DNA of 64,000 nucleotides from Actinoplanes sp. TBRC 11911 (GTDB lineage: Bacteria > Actinomycetota > Actinomycetes > Mycobacteriales > Micromonosporaceae). The DNA lies in the NCBI RefSeq assembly GCF_012933445.1, contig NZ_JABBNC010000013.1:1-64000 (forward strand), in the 5' to 3' direction. Below, one piece after another: positions 8,201 to 17,340 of this stretch (positions are counted from its first letter, which is position 1; each line of letters begins with the position of its first letter). The translations under genes were made by a program, and so were the position numbers. Below the pieces are notes generated by a model. The model ran no database searches and was not told the DNA's origin. It saw only the letters and a program-made list of their open reading frames with translations.

Positions 8201-10435
8201 ATGCATGCGGTGTTTAAACGGGTCTTCTCCCCGTTGGGCGGGATTACGTTGGGCCTGGCCGGGACACTGATTTTCTCCCATGGTTCCGGGAGTCCGGCCT
8301 TCGCCGCCGGTCTCGCGTCTGCCGCGGCTGGCGCTTCGACACCTTTCGTGACGGTCGAGGCCGAGTCCGGAACGCTAGGGGGCGGAGCCCGGGTGCGTGA
8401 CATCGTGCCGGGCGGACCGGTGCCCACCTCGGCTACGCTGGAGACGGAGGCGTCGGGCTACGGGCTGGTGGAGCTGAAAAGCACCGGCGACTCGGTGACC
8501 ATCACAAACAACACCGGCAAGCAGTCCAGTTCACTTGTTCTTCGCGCCTCGATACCGGACGCGCCCAACGGTGGCGGCCTTTCCGCGTCGCTCGATCTCT
8601 ATGTGAACGGTCAGATGCGTGGCCCGATCTCGTTGAGCTCGGCACAGGCGTGGAATTACCAGAACTCGACCACGACCCCCGACGATCCGCACGGCGGCGG
8701 GCGGGCCATCGAGTTCTACAACGACTTTCCCCTCTTCCCGCTGCCCGGGGGACCGATCCCGGCGGGTAGTACGGTCACCCTACGCAAAGACTCCGCCAAT
8801 ACGGCTGCCGTCTACGACATCGACTCGGTCGACTTGGAGGACGTCGCGCCGGCTTTGACCCAGCCGGCCGGCTCGCTCAACGTCGTCGACTTCGGCGCCG
8901 ATCCAACCTTCACCCGAGACTCCACGGGCGCCATCCAGAACACGGTTGACGCCGCCCGCGCGGAAGCCAAGACGGTGTGGATTCCGGCCGGCAAGTTCAT
9001 GATGAACAGCCTTGCCTCAGGCGACCTGAACATCACCGGGGTGGACGTTCAGGGGGCCGGCATGTGGTACACCACGCTGTATCGCAAGGTTCCGCTGCCC
9101 ACCCCGGCGATTTTCTCGTCCCAGACCCTGCTGGGTTCGGGCAGCACGCTCAGCGATGTCCAGATCGACGGCAACGCGCGCTGGCGAGGCACGGGCGGCG
9201 GTGCGAGCTCCGGCGTCCAGACCATGGGAACCGGATGGCACGTGAACCGGATCTGGACTCGGCACACCGACGCCAACTGGCTCTCCGGCAGCAACGGTGT
9301 GGTCGAGAACAGCCGCAGCAGCGACTCGTACGCCGACGGCTTCAATATCAACAACTCGAACGCCCCGAACCCGGACAAGCTTGGCCTCAACATCACGGTC
9401 CGCAATAATTTTGTTCGCGGAGCGGGCGACGACGGCTTTGCCACCGCATCCGACGCCGGCGCAACCGGGACCAACGGGCAGGTCGACGGTTCGAAGATCC
9501 TCAACAACACGGCTGTAGCGATCGTCTGGGCCAACGGCATCCGGATCGCCGGCGGCCGCAACATCCAGGTCATGAACAACCTGGTGAACAGCGTGTCGTC
9601 GAACAAGGCCATCGAGATCGGCGTGTTCGGCTCCACCGGGCGCCCGCTCGAGTCCGCCACGGTCAGCGGCAACGTAACGATCGGCGGTGGTGGCTGGAAT
9701 GGGTCCCAGCCCGGCGGAGTTCGAATCTTCTCGCCGGACAAAAACTCGATGTTCCCGAACGCGACCACCAACGTCACGATGACCAACAACGTGCTGCGGG
9801 GCTCACTCACGGCCGGCCTCGTCATCGACCCCACGAATGTGAACGCCACACTCAACGGCAACACGATCGACGGGCCGGCCAAGGAGGGAGTTCTGATCAA
9901 TGCTGGTGTCAACGGGAGCGGCATCTTCAGCGGCAACATCGTGCAGAATCTGCGTTCCGGGCAGACCGCTTTCAGCAACGGCTCGCCGAGTACCTTCGCG
10001 CTGAGCGGCACGAACAACAGCTGGCAGGATGGCGGCACGTCAAGCGTGCGGACCGGACAGATCACTGGATACGGCGGCAAGTGCATCGACGACGCCGGCG
10101 CGAACACCGCCGACGGCACCGCGATCCAGCTGTACGACTGCAACGGCAGTGCCGCTCAGAAGTGGACGGTGGAGTCGGACGGTTCACTGCGGGTCCTGGG
10201 CAAGTGTATGGACGTCAACGGTCAAGGAACCTCGAACGGCTCGATGATTCAGCTCTGGTCGTGCACCGGTGGTGCAAACCAGAGATGGCAGGCAACCGCG
10301 TCGGGCACCCTGGTGAATCCCGTATCGGGACGTTGTCTGGACGCGACGGGCCCAAGCAGTGCCAACGGCACCCGCTTGCAGATCTGGGACTGCACCGACG
10401 GTGCCAACCAACACTGGGCCCTACCCAAATCTTGA
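8201..10435 (+). CDS. Secreted beta-helix glycosidase-like protein with CBM and ricin-B lectin domains
   Basis: 744 residues. A signal peptide (about 1-36, ending SPAFAA) is followed by a CBM6/CBM35-like beta-sandwich (about 47-215) beginning VTVEAESGTLGGGARV. The central right-handed parallel beta-helix (about 225-615) opens with SLNVVDFGADPTFTRDSTGAIQ, a pectate-lyase/GH28-type start. Asp379 (YADGFN) and the pair Asp410-Asp411 (GAGDDGFA) fit the catalytic aspartates of inverting beta-helix glycosidases such as GH87 (alpha-1,3-glucanase, mycodextranase) and GH49. The last 125 residues are a ricin-B lectin domain (CBM13) with three Q-x-W repeats (QKW, QRW, QHW). Hydrolysis of an alpha-glucan is the best guess; the exact family is not certain. 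Confidence 0.82.
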   Translation: MHAVFKRVFSPLGGITLGLAGTLIFSHGSGSPAFAAGLASAAAGASTPFVTVEAESGTLGGGARVRDIVPGGPVPTSATLETEASGYGLVELKSTGDSVTITNNTGKQSSSLVLRASIPDAPNGGGLSASLDLYVNGQMRGPISLSSAQAWNYQNSTTTPDDPHGGGRAIEFYNDFPLFPLPGGPIPAGSTVTLRKDSANTAAVYDIDSVDLEDVAPALTQPAGSLNVVDFGADPTFTRDSTGAIQNTVDAARAEAKTVWIPAGKFMMNSLASGDLNITGVDVQGAGMWYTTLYRKVPLPTPAIFSSQTLLGSGSTLSDVQIDGNARWRGTGGGASSGVQTMGTGWHVNRIWTRHTDANWLSGSNGVVENSRSSDSYADGFNINNSNAPNPDKLGLNITVRNNFVRGAGDDGFATASDAGATGTNGQVDGSKILNNTAVAIVWANGIRIAGGRNIQVMNNLVNSVSSNKAIEIGVFGSTGRPLESATVSGNVTIGGGGWNGSQPGGVRIFSPDKNSMFPNATTNVTMTNNVLRGSLTAGLVIDPTNVNATLNGNTIDGPAKEGVLINAGVNGSGIFSGNIVQNLRSGQTAFSNGSPSTFALSGTNNSWQDGGTSSVRTGQITGYGGKCIDDAGANTADGTAIQLYDCNGSAAQKWTVESDGSLRVLGKCMDVNGQGTSNGSMIQLWSCTGGANQRWQATASGTLVNPVSGRCLDATGPSSANGTRLQIWDCTDGANQHWALPKS

Positions 10436-10465
10436 ACGTTCACGGTGCTTGCGCGGAGATGAGCG

Positions 10466-11473
10466 ATGGTTGCATTGTCCATACTCGACCTGGTGGATGT
10501 GGAGACCGGCGTGGAGCCCGCCGAGGCGCTGCGACGCAGCGTCGAACTCGCCAGATCCGCCGAGGCGTGGGGATATCGTCGTTACTGGGTGGGCGAGCAT
10601 CACAGCTATCCAGGCTCGGCGAGTTCGTCTCCGGCGGTGTTTCTCACCCACCTGGCCCACGTCACCAGCAGAATCCGGCTGGGCTCGGGTGGGGTGATGC
10701 TTACCAATCACGCGCCGATTGTCGTGGCGGAGCAGTTCGGGATACTGAGCACATTCTTTCCCGGCCGCATCGATCTAGGCGTTGGTCGAGCGCCAGGCGC
10801 CCTTCCCGCGGTCGCGCAGGCGCTGCGGCGAAGTGCGGACGACGGTGCCCCCGACGCCTTCGCCGGTCGGGTGTCGGAGCTGCTCGGATTCCTCGGCCGC
10901 GGTTTCCAGCAAGAGCACCCGTACGCCCGTGACCACGTCTTCGCGATGCCGCCGGCACCCGGTGTTCCAGTATGGATGCTCGGCAACAGCAAGACCGGCG
11001 GCGAGCTGGCCGGCCTGCTCGGACTGCCGTTCGCGGCGGCATGGCACATCAACGCGCAGTCAGCCATCGAAGGCATCGAGGCATACCTGTCGTCCTTCCA
11101 ACCGTCGCCGGCGTTGGTCCTGCCCTACGTGATGGTGTCCGTGACCGCGGTATGCGCGGACACCGGTATCAAAGCAATGAGGCTGGCCCGATCCGGGCCG
11201 TTGATGAGAGTGCTGATCCGCAAACAGCAGCAAACAGCCGTTCCCACTCCGGAGCAGGCGGCCCGCTATCGCTACTCGGCCGATGAACGCAGATTCGTCG
11301 ACCAACTGCTCGGCGACGCGGCGATCGGGACGCCGCGGACGGTGCGCGCCCGGCTCACCGAGATTCAGGCCCAGACCGGAGCCAACGAGCTGATGCTCAC
11401 GTCAGTAATTCCCGGCTTCACGCAGCGAATGCATTCCTACGAACTCATCGCCAAGGAGTTCGCCCTCTCGTAA
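10466..11473 (+). CDS. LLM-class flavin-dependent oxidoreductase (MsnO8-like)
   Basis: 335 residues. The luciferase-like group-2 pattern is present: LSILDLVDVETGVEPAEAL, YRRYWVGEHHSYPGSASSSP, TSRIRLGSGGVMLTNHAPIVVAEQFGIL, FPGRIDLGVGRAPG. WHxN-type residues (AAWHINAQS) are typical of the MsnO8 subfamily found near antibiotic gene clusters. The substrate is unknown. It lies 30 bases downstream of the beta-helix exoprotein on the same strand and may be cotranscribed, although the functions do not obviously connect. Confidence 0.82.
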   Translation: MVALSILDLVDVETGVEPAEALRRSVELARSAEAWGYRRYWVGEHHSYPGSASSSPAVFLTHLAHVTSRIRLGSGGVMLTNHAPIVVAEQFGILSTFFPGRIDLGVGRAPGALPAVAQALRRSADDGAPDAFAGRVSELLGFLGRGFQQEHPYARDHVFAMPPAPGVPVWMLGNSKTGGELAGLLGLPFAAAWHINAQSAIEGIEAYLSSFQPSPALVLPYVMVSVTAVCADTGIKAMRLARSGPLMRVLIRKQQQTAVPTPEQAARYRYSADERRFVDQLLGDAAIGTPRTVRARLTEIQAQTGANELMLTSVIPGFTQRMHSYELIAKEFALS

Positions 11474-11630
11474 TGCCGACGCTCGTGGCAGGCAACACCA
11501 ACGCCGCGGGAACGCGCCGCCGACCTGATCAGCAAGTGAAACCCGACGAGCTGGTGGATCGCGCAACGGTACGATGGGATCCACCAGCCGTATCTCGCCA
11601 ATCATACGAGTGCACAGCGCCGCATACGCG

Positions 11631-12647
11631 CTATCGGAGTGTCTTCTGGTACGCGTGCCATTCGTTGGGTCCATCAAAAATCTCGGCCCGGATACTGTCG
11701 TCGAACCAACCCACAAGGGTCGGAATCACGTACAGCGTCCAATTCTGGTTATCCCGGCCCCAGTTCCCCCAGACGATCAACGTGTCGCCGTTCTCGTCGA
11801 CCTCATATCGCTCAGGACCGATGTATGCCAGCACGTTGTCCTGAGTTCGGATGGCTACCCGGAGCTCGTCGCCGCTCGAAGCGATGCGCGGACCGAAGTT
11901 ACTCTGAAACTCACCAAGAGGCGTCCAGCCGTCAGCCGGGAACCATTGCCACGGACCGGTCTGGTGCTGAACCAAGGAATAAATCCTGTTATCGGTTCCC
12001 CGGATGGCGATCACGGCCTCAGCCTCGGCCTGGGGACCGTACTCCTGCGGCGGGAGCGGCGCTATGGATGGAGCGCTGTCGGTCACGACTCCCGGAGGAT
12101 CTTGGCCGTCGTAAGCGAAGATTCCCTGACCGTCAAAGCTGAAGGTCGAGACACCGTGGTTGACGCTGTCCACATACGCGACATGTAGGGTGCCGTCGCG
12201 CGTGGTCATCACGGACGGGCTGGTAAAGGTCCTGACCTGATCCGGGAATTGAGTCCTCGCAGACCCCCATTGCCCGGTGACCAGGTTGTATTCCGCCCAA
12301 TATATCTTACTGTCCGTGCCGGTGAAGACGATCGTTGGCGCACCCCTGAGCAAGGCGATAGCCGGTGCGAAGTTGGACCTGGCGCCCGGGATCGCAACAG
12401 GGGATCCGTTGTTCAGCGATGCCCAAATCTGCGTATCGGTACTCGACTTGTACGCGAGCATCCACTGGCTTCCACCGAAGTTCACCATAGCCGGTGAGTC
12501 GTGGGACGTGACGGTGGACGGCGTGCCCACCGGTTCCCAAGTGCCTTCGGTGCCCGCGAATGCGGGGGTGGCTCCAATCGACGCCATCACGGCGGCGGTT
12601 GTAATTGTTACGGCGATTCTTCGCCAACTCTTACCGGCGAGAGCCAT
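11631..12647 (-). CDS. Secreted propeller-like protein, function unknown
   Basis: 338 residues. ATG 12647 is preferred because AAAGG lies 7 bases upstream. A signal peptide covers residues 1-31 (ends GATPAFAG). The mature part consists of repeated short strands with Trp/Tyr and Asp-Ser patterns (MLAYKSSTDTQIWASLNNG, KIYWAEYNLVTGQW, LHVAYVDSVNHGVSTF, NRIYSLVQHQTGPWQW), as in sialidase/PLL-type beta-propellers. No catalytic set of residues is visible, so a lectin-like or surface-binding role is more likely than an enzyme. It resembles the exoprotein at 47795-48787 in layout (phrases like ISINNGTPFTLPG versus ASLNNGSPVAIPG), so the two are probably distant paralogues. Confidence 0.65.
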   Translation of the reverse strand: MALAGKSWRRIAVTITTAAVMASIGATPAFAGTEGTWEPVGTPSTVTSHDSPAMVNFGGSQWMLAYKSSTDTQIWASLNNGSPVAIPGARSNFAPAIALLRGAPTIVFTGTDSKIYWAEYNLVTGQWGSARTQFPDQVRTFTSPSVMTTRDGTLHVAYVDSVNHGVSTFSFDGQGIFAYDGQDPPGVVTDSAPSIAPLPPQEYGPQAEAEAVIAIRGTDNRIYSLVQHQTGPWQWFPADGWTPLGEFQSNFGPRIASSGDELRVAIRTQDNVLAYIGPERYEVDENGDTLIVWGNWGRDNQNWTLYVIPTLVGWFDDSIRAEIFDGPNEWHAYQKTLR

Positions 12648-12834
12648 TACGGCACCTTTCAAACGACGCTTATTTTTGGTCGCGGTACGTCACGACTACA
12701 TTAGGCATCTCTGAAGAAACCATGCACTTAGGAATCAGGCGAGCCACGGAATGAACCACGTCGCCGCGCGCCGCGAGAGCTGCTCAGTCTGGCGCTGGCG
12801 CTCACGTAGCTCTGCACTGTGGCGGATGATGCGA

Positions 12835-13965
12835 TCACACTTTCGGCGGGCGAATCGAACCATCCGAGCCGATAACCGCGCCGGTGGCGCCGAAGTCGTC
12901 GGACGTCAACTGGGCCACCAGCTTGCGGCCCATCTCGTCCTGGGTGTCCCGTGTCGGCAGCCCGACCGAGTTCATGTACGTCGACAGGAACTTCCCGGAG
13001 ACGTACCTACCGTCCCGGGTGAGGGTGACGTGCAGGATGCCGCCGTACTTCAGCACCCCGTTGCGGGAGAGAGTTCTGCCGCCGCCGGCGAAGTTGCCGA
13101 GGCTGTACGCGATGAGCTTGTGCTTGTAGAACTCCATCGCACGCAGCACGTGCGGGCTGTGTCCGCAGATCAGGTCGGCGCCGGCGTCGATCATCGCGTG
13201 GCTGAACTTGATCGGGTCGCCGCGGTTCTCGCCGTAGAAGATCTCGTCGCCCGGTTTCACGTGCTGATACGCGGCACCCTCCGCACCCATGTGAACCTGG
13301 ACGATGACCAGGTCCGCCTCGCTCTTGGCCCGGCGCACGAGCGCGGTGGCGTGCGGCAGGTCGTTCACGTTGTTCAGGCCGTCGTACGGCGCGAACCCGA
13401 TCACCGCGATCTTGATGCCTTTGACCTCGGTCACGGTTATCTCGTTCAGCTTGCCGGTGGCCAGGACCCCGGCCGCCGCCAGCGCCGTACGGGTGTTGCG
13501 GGCACCCGCAGAACCGAAGTCCTCGGCGTGGTTGTTGGCCGTATTCACCAGATCGAACCCGGCCTCCTTCAGGTGCCGCGCGTAGGACGGCGGCGATCGG
13601 TAGGCGAAACAGTTCGCGGCCGGCGGCGAACCGCATTTGGACACCCCGGTGTCGTTGGTGAGCGGCTGTTCGAGGTTGCCCATGACCAGGTCGGCAGCGA
13701 GAGCGGGCCGGACCGAGTCGAAGAACCCGTCGCCCTCATGCGGCGGCAGCTCCGACGGGGTGTTGCTCATCATGATGTCGCCGGTGGCCGAGAGAGTGAC
13801 CGTGTCGCCGAGCTTCGCCGCCGTAGAAGCGGATGCGAACGCCGGGGGCATCGAGATCTGTAACGACGTGACGGTGTGCTTGAGGCCGTGGATCCCGTAG
13901 GCGAGGCTGCAGGCGCCGAGAAATACCGATGCGGCCACCAGCGTCGTGGTCACGAACCGCTTCAT
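12835..13965 (-). CDS. CapA-family (metallophosphatase-like) lipoprotein
   Basis: 376 residues. The N-terminus carries a signal with lipobox LGAC (Cys19), so it is probably a membrane-anchored lipoprotein. The PGA_cap domain follows: VTLSATGDIMMS, ADLVMGNLEQPL, FDLVNTANNHAEDFG with the conserved N-N-H, IAVIGFAPY, VIVQVHMGAEG, ADLICGHSPHV and LIAYSLGNF. CapA proteins take part in poly-gamma-glutamate capsule synthesis or act as surface hydrolases. No capB/capC ligase genes are nearby, so the role here is open. Confidence 0.85.
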   Translation of the reverse strand: MKRFVTTTLVAASVFLGACSLAYGIHGLKHTVTSLQISMPPAFASASTAAKLGDTVTLSATGDIMMSNTPSELPPHEGDGFFDSVRPALAADLVMGNLEQPLTNDTGVSKCGSPPAANCFAYRSPPSYARHLKEAGFDLVNTANNHAEDFGSAGARNTRTALAAAGVLATGKLNEITVTEVKGIKIAVIGFAPYDGLNNVNDLPHATALVRRAKSEADLVIVQVHMGAEGAAYQHVKPGDEIFYGENRGDPIKFSHAMIDAGADLICGHSPHVLRAMEFYKHKLIAYSLGNFAGGGRTLSRNGVLKYGGILHVTLTRDGRYVSGKFLSTYMNSVGLPTRDTQDEMGRKLVAQLTSDDFGATGAVIGSDGSIRPPKV

Positions 13966-14090
13966 ACCCGCCAGACGCAGCCGCAGAGGCGTGCTTCAGG
14001 TGCCAGGCGATGGTCACACTACTGAACGTGCGATCTGCGACACGGGTCTGGCCCTACCGAAGGCGGGCCTCTGGTGATGAACGGTGCAGG

Positions 14091-14738
14091 TCACCGGATG
14101 GAGCCTGCCGACGCCACGACCGAGCTTTCGTTGTCGTGGGTGTGCAGCGCCTGCTGCAGCACCGCGCCGGCCCACTCGCTGAGGCTCAGGCCGTAGTACT
14201 CGGCCACGCGAGCGCAGCCGTCCAATTCCTCGGGCGGCAACTCGATCTGGATCGCCGTCCGGCCGGTGGTCTTCGGTTCCGCCTCACGGTGTCGCTCGGC
14301 CAGGCTGGCGCGGATTTCCCGGCGAAGCTGGTTACGAGACCAGCCGTGTTCCTCGGCCCGGCGTAGCCAATAGTCCTGTTCGGGCTGCTCGAGCCGGGCA
14401 ACCTCACTGTAGTGCGCGAAGCTCAGACGGTACTGGCGGCGGCTGTGCTCGAAGCGCCGCGCCACCCAGGCGTAGTTACGCAGCGTCTGATACACCAGTC
14501 CGGTACGCTCGACCGCCTCCTTGTAGCGGCCGGTATACGCGGTTTCGCCGAAGACCAACCAGTCGCCGAGCCACCATGACGACGAATCCGATACGCCGCG
14601 AAGCCGCTGGCCGATCCGCTCCCAGGCCGCGAGTGTCACCGGTTCGGAGAAGACGATTCCGGTACGGTGGATCGACACCGCCGGGTCGAAGGATCGCATC
14701 GATACGAAGCTCTCGAGCGAAGCCGGTGGTCGCGTCAC
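14091..14738 (-). CDS. LmbU-family cluster-situated regulator
   Basis: 215 residues from GTG 14738, chosen because GGAGGAG lies 6 bases upstream. The family pattern is clear: GIVFSEPVTLAAWERIGQRL, SSSWWLGDWLVFGE, RYKEAVERTGLVYQTLRNYAWVARRFE, RLSFAHYSEVARL and HGWSRNQLRREIRAS. A C-terminal ribbon-helix-like tail follows (IQIELPPEELDGCARVAEYYG). LmbU (lincomycin), NovE (novobiocin) and HmtD are cluster activators of this family. It is the last gene of the leftward operon, 160 bases downstream of the MATE gene, so it is probably cotranscribed and gives feedback on the cluster. Confidence 0.88.
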   Translation of the reverse strand: MTRPPASLESFVSMRSFDPAVSIHRTGIVFSEPVTLAAWERIGQRLRGVSDSSSWWLGDWLVFGETAYTGRYKEAVERTGLVYQTLRNYAWVARRFEHSRRQYRLSFAHYSEVARLEQPEQDYWLRRAEEHGWSRNQLRREIRASLAERHREAEPKTTGRTAIQIELPPEELDGCARVAEYYGLSLSEWAGAVLQQALHTHDNESSVVASAGSIR

Positions 14739-14900
14739 GATGAACTCCTCCGCCGACGAAGGTGATCTCCTTCGTGTGGAGATCGGTGAGGCTCCGAGGT
14801 TCGCTCGGGGACCTTGTCCGATGATCATCGTACTGATTATCAGCCCGGTCGTACACGGGTCGATTCCAAAGTGGCACGAACCCCTCGCGTTCCGTATCGG

Positions 14901-16217
14901 TCAGCGGGCGAGTTTGCGGGTCACGATCGGCAGGACGCCCACCGCCAGCACGTTCGCGACGGCGACGACCAGATACAGCGGGTCCGGATGGTGAGCGTGC
15001 CGCGCGAGCCATCCACCGCCGCCGAGCGTGACGAGCACGTACGTTCCGTTGAGCGTCACCGCCAACGCACCCGCGCCGAGCTGCTCCATGATGGTGAGTG
15101 CCACCAGTGCCAAGCCCATGCACAAGTACGTGGGGCCGACCACGGCCAAATAGTGCCGGGCTTCCGAAGCTGCGGCCGCATTCCCGGTCACCGCCCGCAT
15201 CGTCGGGCCGTGCGCGGTGGCGAACACGACCAGGGTGGTGGTCACCAGGTAGAAGATGGCCGATATCCGCAGCCCGGCATCTAACACGCCCGGCAGCCGA
15301 TCGCCCCGGCCGGCACCACGGTGCTCGTTCATCAGGATCGCCGTCGCGGACCCCAGGGCGATCGCCGGGACGACCACCACGCTCTGCACGGTGGCCGCGG
15401 TGGCGAAGCCGGTGACGACATCCGGCCCGAAGGCGGAGACGACCCAGGTCAGACCAAGGTTGCTGACGAAGAGTATGAGGAGGGATCCGGCGACGGGAGC
15501 GCCGATCGAGAGCAGCGACCCGACGACGGCGGGCCGCCACGCCAAGGAGGTACCCGGTGGCCAGGCGCCGAAGCGGCGAAGCAGGACCACACCGGCCACC
15601 GTGCCGGCGACGTTGGCCGCAGCGATCGCCGCCGGAACCACCAGAATCCCGGCGTGTACCGCCACCCCGATCGCGGTGAGTCCGATCTGTATGGTCGCGA
15701 CGCCGGCGATCACCGCCCCGGCGGCCCAGGGCCGCCCGCCACCGCGTAGTGCCGACACGCACACCGTCGGTCCAAGCACGCATACGTAGGCAAGCCCGGT
15801 CCACCGCACGAATTCGACGAAGTCGTCGCGCGCGGACGGCTGCGCCGACAGCAGATGAGCCAGGGTGGGGGCGAGCACGGCGAGCACGCCGGCGAGGACC
15901 AGCGCGGCGGGCAGGCCGACGCGCACGATGCTCGTGACCCGGCCGGCGACCTGGTCGAGCCGTCCCTGACCCCGGGCGACGGCGGCCGCCACCTGTGTGG
16001 TCACGCCGAGGCCGGTGTGCAACGCCAGGAACAGAAAGGCCAGCGGGGTGAACAGCGAGCGCACATAGAGGGCCTCAGCGCCCATCCGTCCCATCAGGAT
16101 CAGCGTCGCCATCGGCAGGAACACGTCGACCAGTTCGGCGGGGACCATCGGCCACACCAGCCGCAACAGGCTGCGGTGCTCCGGCGCGATCCGTCCCGCG
16201 ACCTGCGAACCTGCCAT
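14901..16217 (-). CDS. MATE-family efflux transporter
   Basis: 438 residues with about 12 hydrophobic segments and the MATE start (RSLLRLVWPMVPAELVDVFLPMATLILMGRMGAEAL). Family features continue: an LHTGLGVTTQVAAAVARGQG loop and a mirrored second half from about residue 230. MATE proteins export drugs or metabolites using Na+ or H+ gradients. Here the likely role is export of the cluster product and self-resistance. The ATG at 16217 follows GGAG and lies inside the end of the preceding dehydrogenase gene: the two frames overlap by 143 bases. The overlapped N-terminus is needed for the first membrane helix, so the overlap seems real. Confidence 0.88.
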   Translation of the reverse strand: MAGSQVAGRIAPEHRSLLRLVWPMVPAELVDVFLPMATLILMGRMGAEALYVRSLFTPLAFLFLALHTGLGVTTQVAAAVARGQGRLDQVAGRVTSIVRVGLPAALVLAGVLAVLAPTLAHLLSAQPSARDDFVEFVRWTGLAYVCVLGPTVCVSALRGGGRPWAAGAVIAGVATIQIGLTAIGVAVHAGILVVPAAIAAANVAGTVAGVVLLRRFGAWPPGTSLAWRPAVVGSLLSIGAPVAGSLLILFVSNLGLTWVVSAFGPDVVTGFATAATVQSVVVVPAIALGSATAILMNEHRGAGRGDRLPGVLDAGLRISAIFYLVTTTLVVFATAHGPTMRAVTGNAAAASEARHYLAVVGPTYLCMGLALVALTIMEQLGAGALAVTLNGTYVLVTLGGGGWLARHAHHPDPLYLVVAVANVLAVGVLPIVTRKLAR

Positions 16218-17340
16218 TGATGACTCCTTGACTGGCGTTCAGACGCTGAATGTGGCGGGTGCCTTCCATGAACTCCACGCCTCGGGCATCGCGGGCCAGC
16301 TTGTCCAGGTAGGGATGGTCGAGGCGGGCACCCGGACCCAGCAACGCGAGGGCGCCGAGGGTCGCTTCCTCGGCCAGGCGCACCGCGCGTGCCTTGGCGG
16401 CCGAGGCGAGGTAGCCGTCGCGGGGATTACGGTCCACGGCGACGGCCGCCGCCCAGATCAGCTGCCGGACCGAGGCGACCTCGGACTCCAGCCGTTCGAT
16501 GCGGTCGAGGTCCGTGCCGTGCGCACCGGGGCGCTCGGCGCGGATGTACTCGACGGCCGCGCGGGCGATGCCGAGAGCGATCGCGGCGACCCCGGGGCGC
16601 AACTGGTTGAAGGTCTGCACCGCCGACCACAGGCCCCGCGCTGACGGCGGCAGGTGACGTCCGAGAACGTGCTGCGGTGCGACGGCCACGTCGGTCAGGT
16701 CGATAGCACAGATCTCCAGGCCGCGCAGTCCGATCATCGGTAGCGGGACGGCCTGGAAACCCGGGTCGGCCGCGTCCACGAGCACCGCGATCACGCCGAG
16801 CGGGCCCGGACGCGTACGGGCGAAAACCGTGCCCAGACGCGCGCGCCGAGCGCTGCCGACGAAGCGCTTCACACCGTTCAGCCGATGATTTCCGGTCTCG
16901 TCCACGGTAGACAGATCGGTGGACAGACCTCCGGCATCGGAGCCGCCGGACGGTTCGGTCAGCGCGAAAAACGTCCACAGCCGCTCCTGCCGGACACGGC
17001 TGAAGAAATACTCGCGCTGGGCCGGGTCACCGAGACGGGCGATCAGGACGCCGGACAGCGACGGGCCAGGGGCTGCGAGGGTGACGCCGGCGTCACCTCG
17101 GCAGAGTTCCTCGAAGACGACGACCCGTTCGAGTGCGGCAACCCCGTCGAAGCGGTGGCCGTCCACCACGAGCGGATCCTCCGGGACCAGAACTCGCTGG
17201 AGGTATCGCACGGCCATGCTGTCCAGCGCACGCGGCACCGCCGGGTCCGCGTCCAGGTCCATGGCGTACGGGCGCAGTTCCCGCCCCCATTCGTGAGCGT
17301 GCCGGCGCAGGGTGGCCAGGCGGTCGTCGAGCTTGATCAT
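16075..17340 (-). CDS. Acyl-CoA dehydrogenase (cluster desaturase)
   Basis: 421 residues. It starts at ATG 17340 in a 4-base ATGA overlap with the upstream half-length protein. The fold is visible throughout: FEELCRGDAGVTLAAPG, the FAD/substrate motif FALTEPSGGSDAGG, HRLNGVKRFVGSA, and the helical C-terminal domain ending GVEFMEGTRHIQRLNASQ. The enzyme should oxidise an acyl thioester at the alpha-beta bond using FAD; in this setting the substrate is probably acyl-ACP. An unusual basic tail of about 47 residues follows the natural family end and overlaps the MATE gene. It may partner with the half-length dehydrogenase encoded just upstream. Confidence 0.85.
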   Translation of the reverse strand: MIKLDDRLATLRRHAHEWGRELRPYAMDLDADPAVPRALDSMAVRYLQRVLVPEDPLVVDGHRFDGVAALERVVVFEELCRGDAGVTLAAPGPSLSGVLIARLGDPAQREYFFSRVRQERLWTFFALTEPSGGSDAGGLSTDLSTVDETGNHRLNGVKRFVGSARRARLGTVFARTRPGPLGVIAVLVDAADPGFQAVPLPMIGLRGLEICAIDLTDVAVAPQHVLGRHLPPSARGLWSAVQTFNQLRPGVAAIALGIARAAVEYIRAERPGAHGTDLDRIERLESEVASVRQLIWAAAVAVDRNPRDGYLASAAKARAVRLAEEATLGALALLGPGARLDHPYLDKLARDARGVEFMEGTRHIQRLNASQGVINGRFAGRGTDRAGAPQPVAAGVADGPRRTGRRVPADGDADPDGTDGR

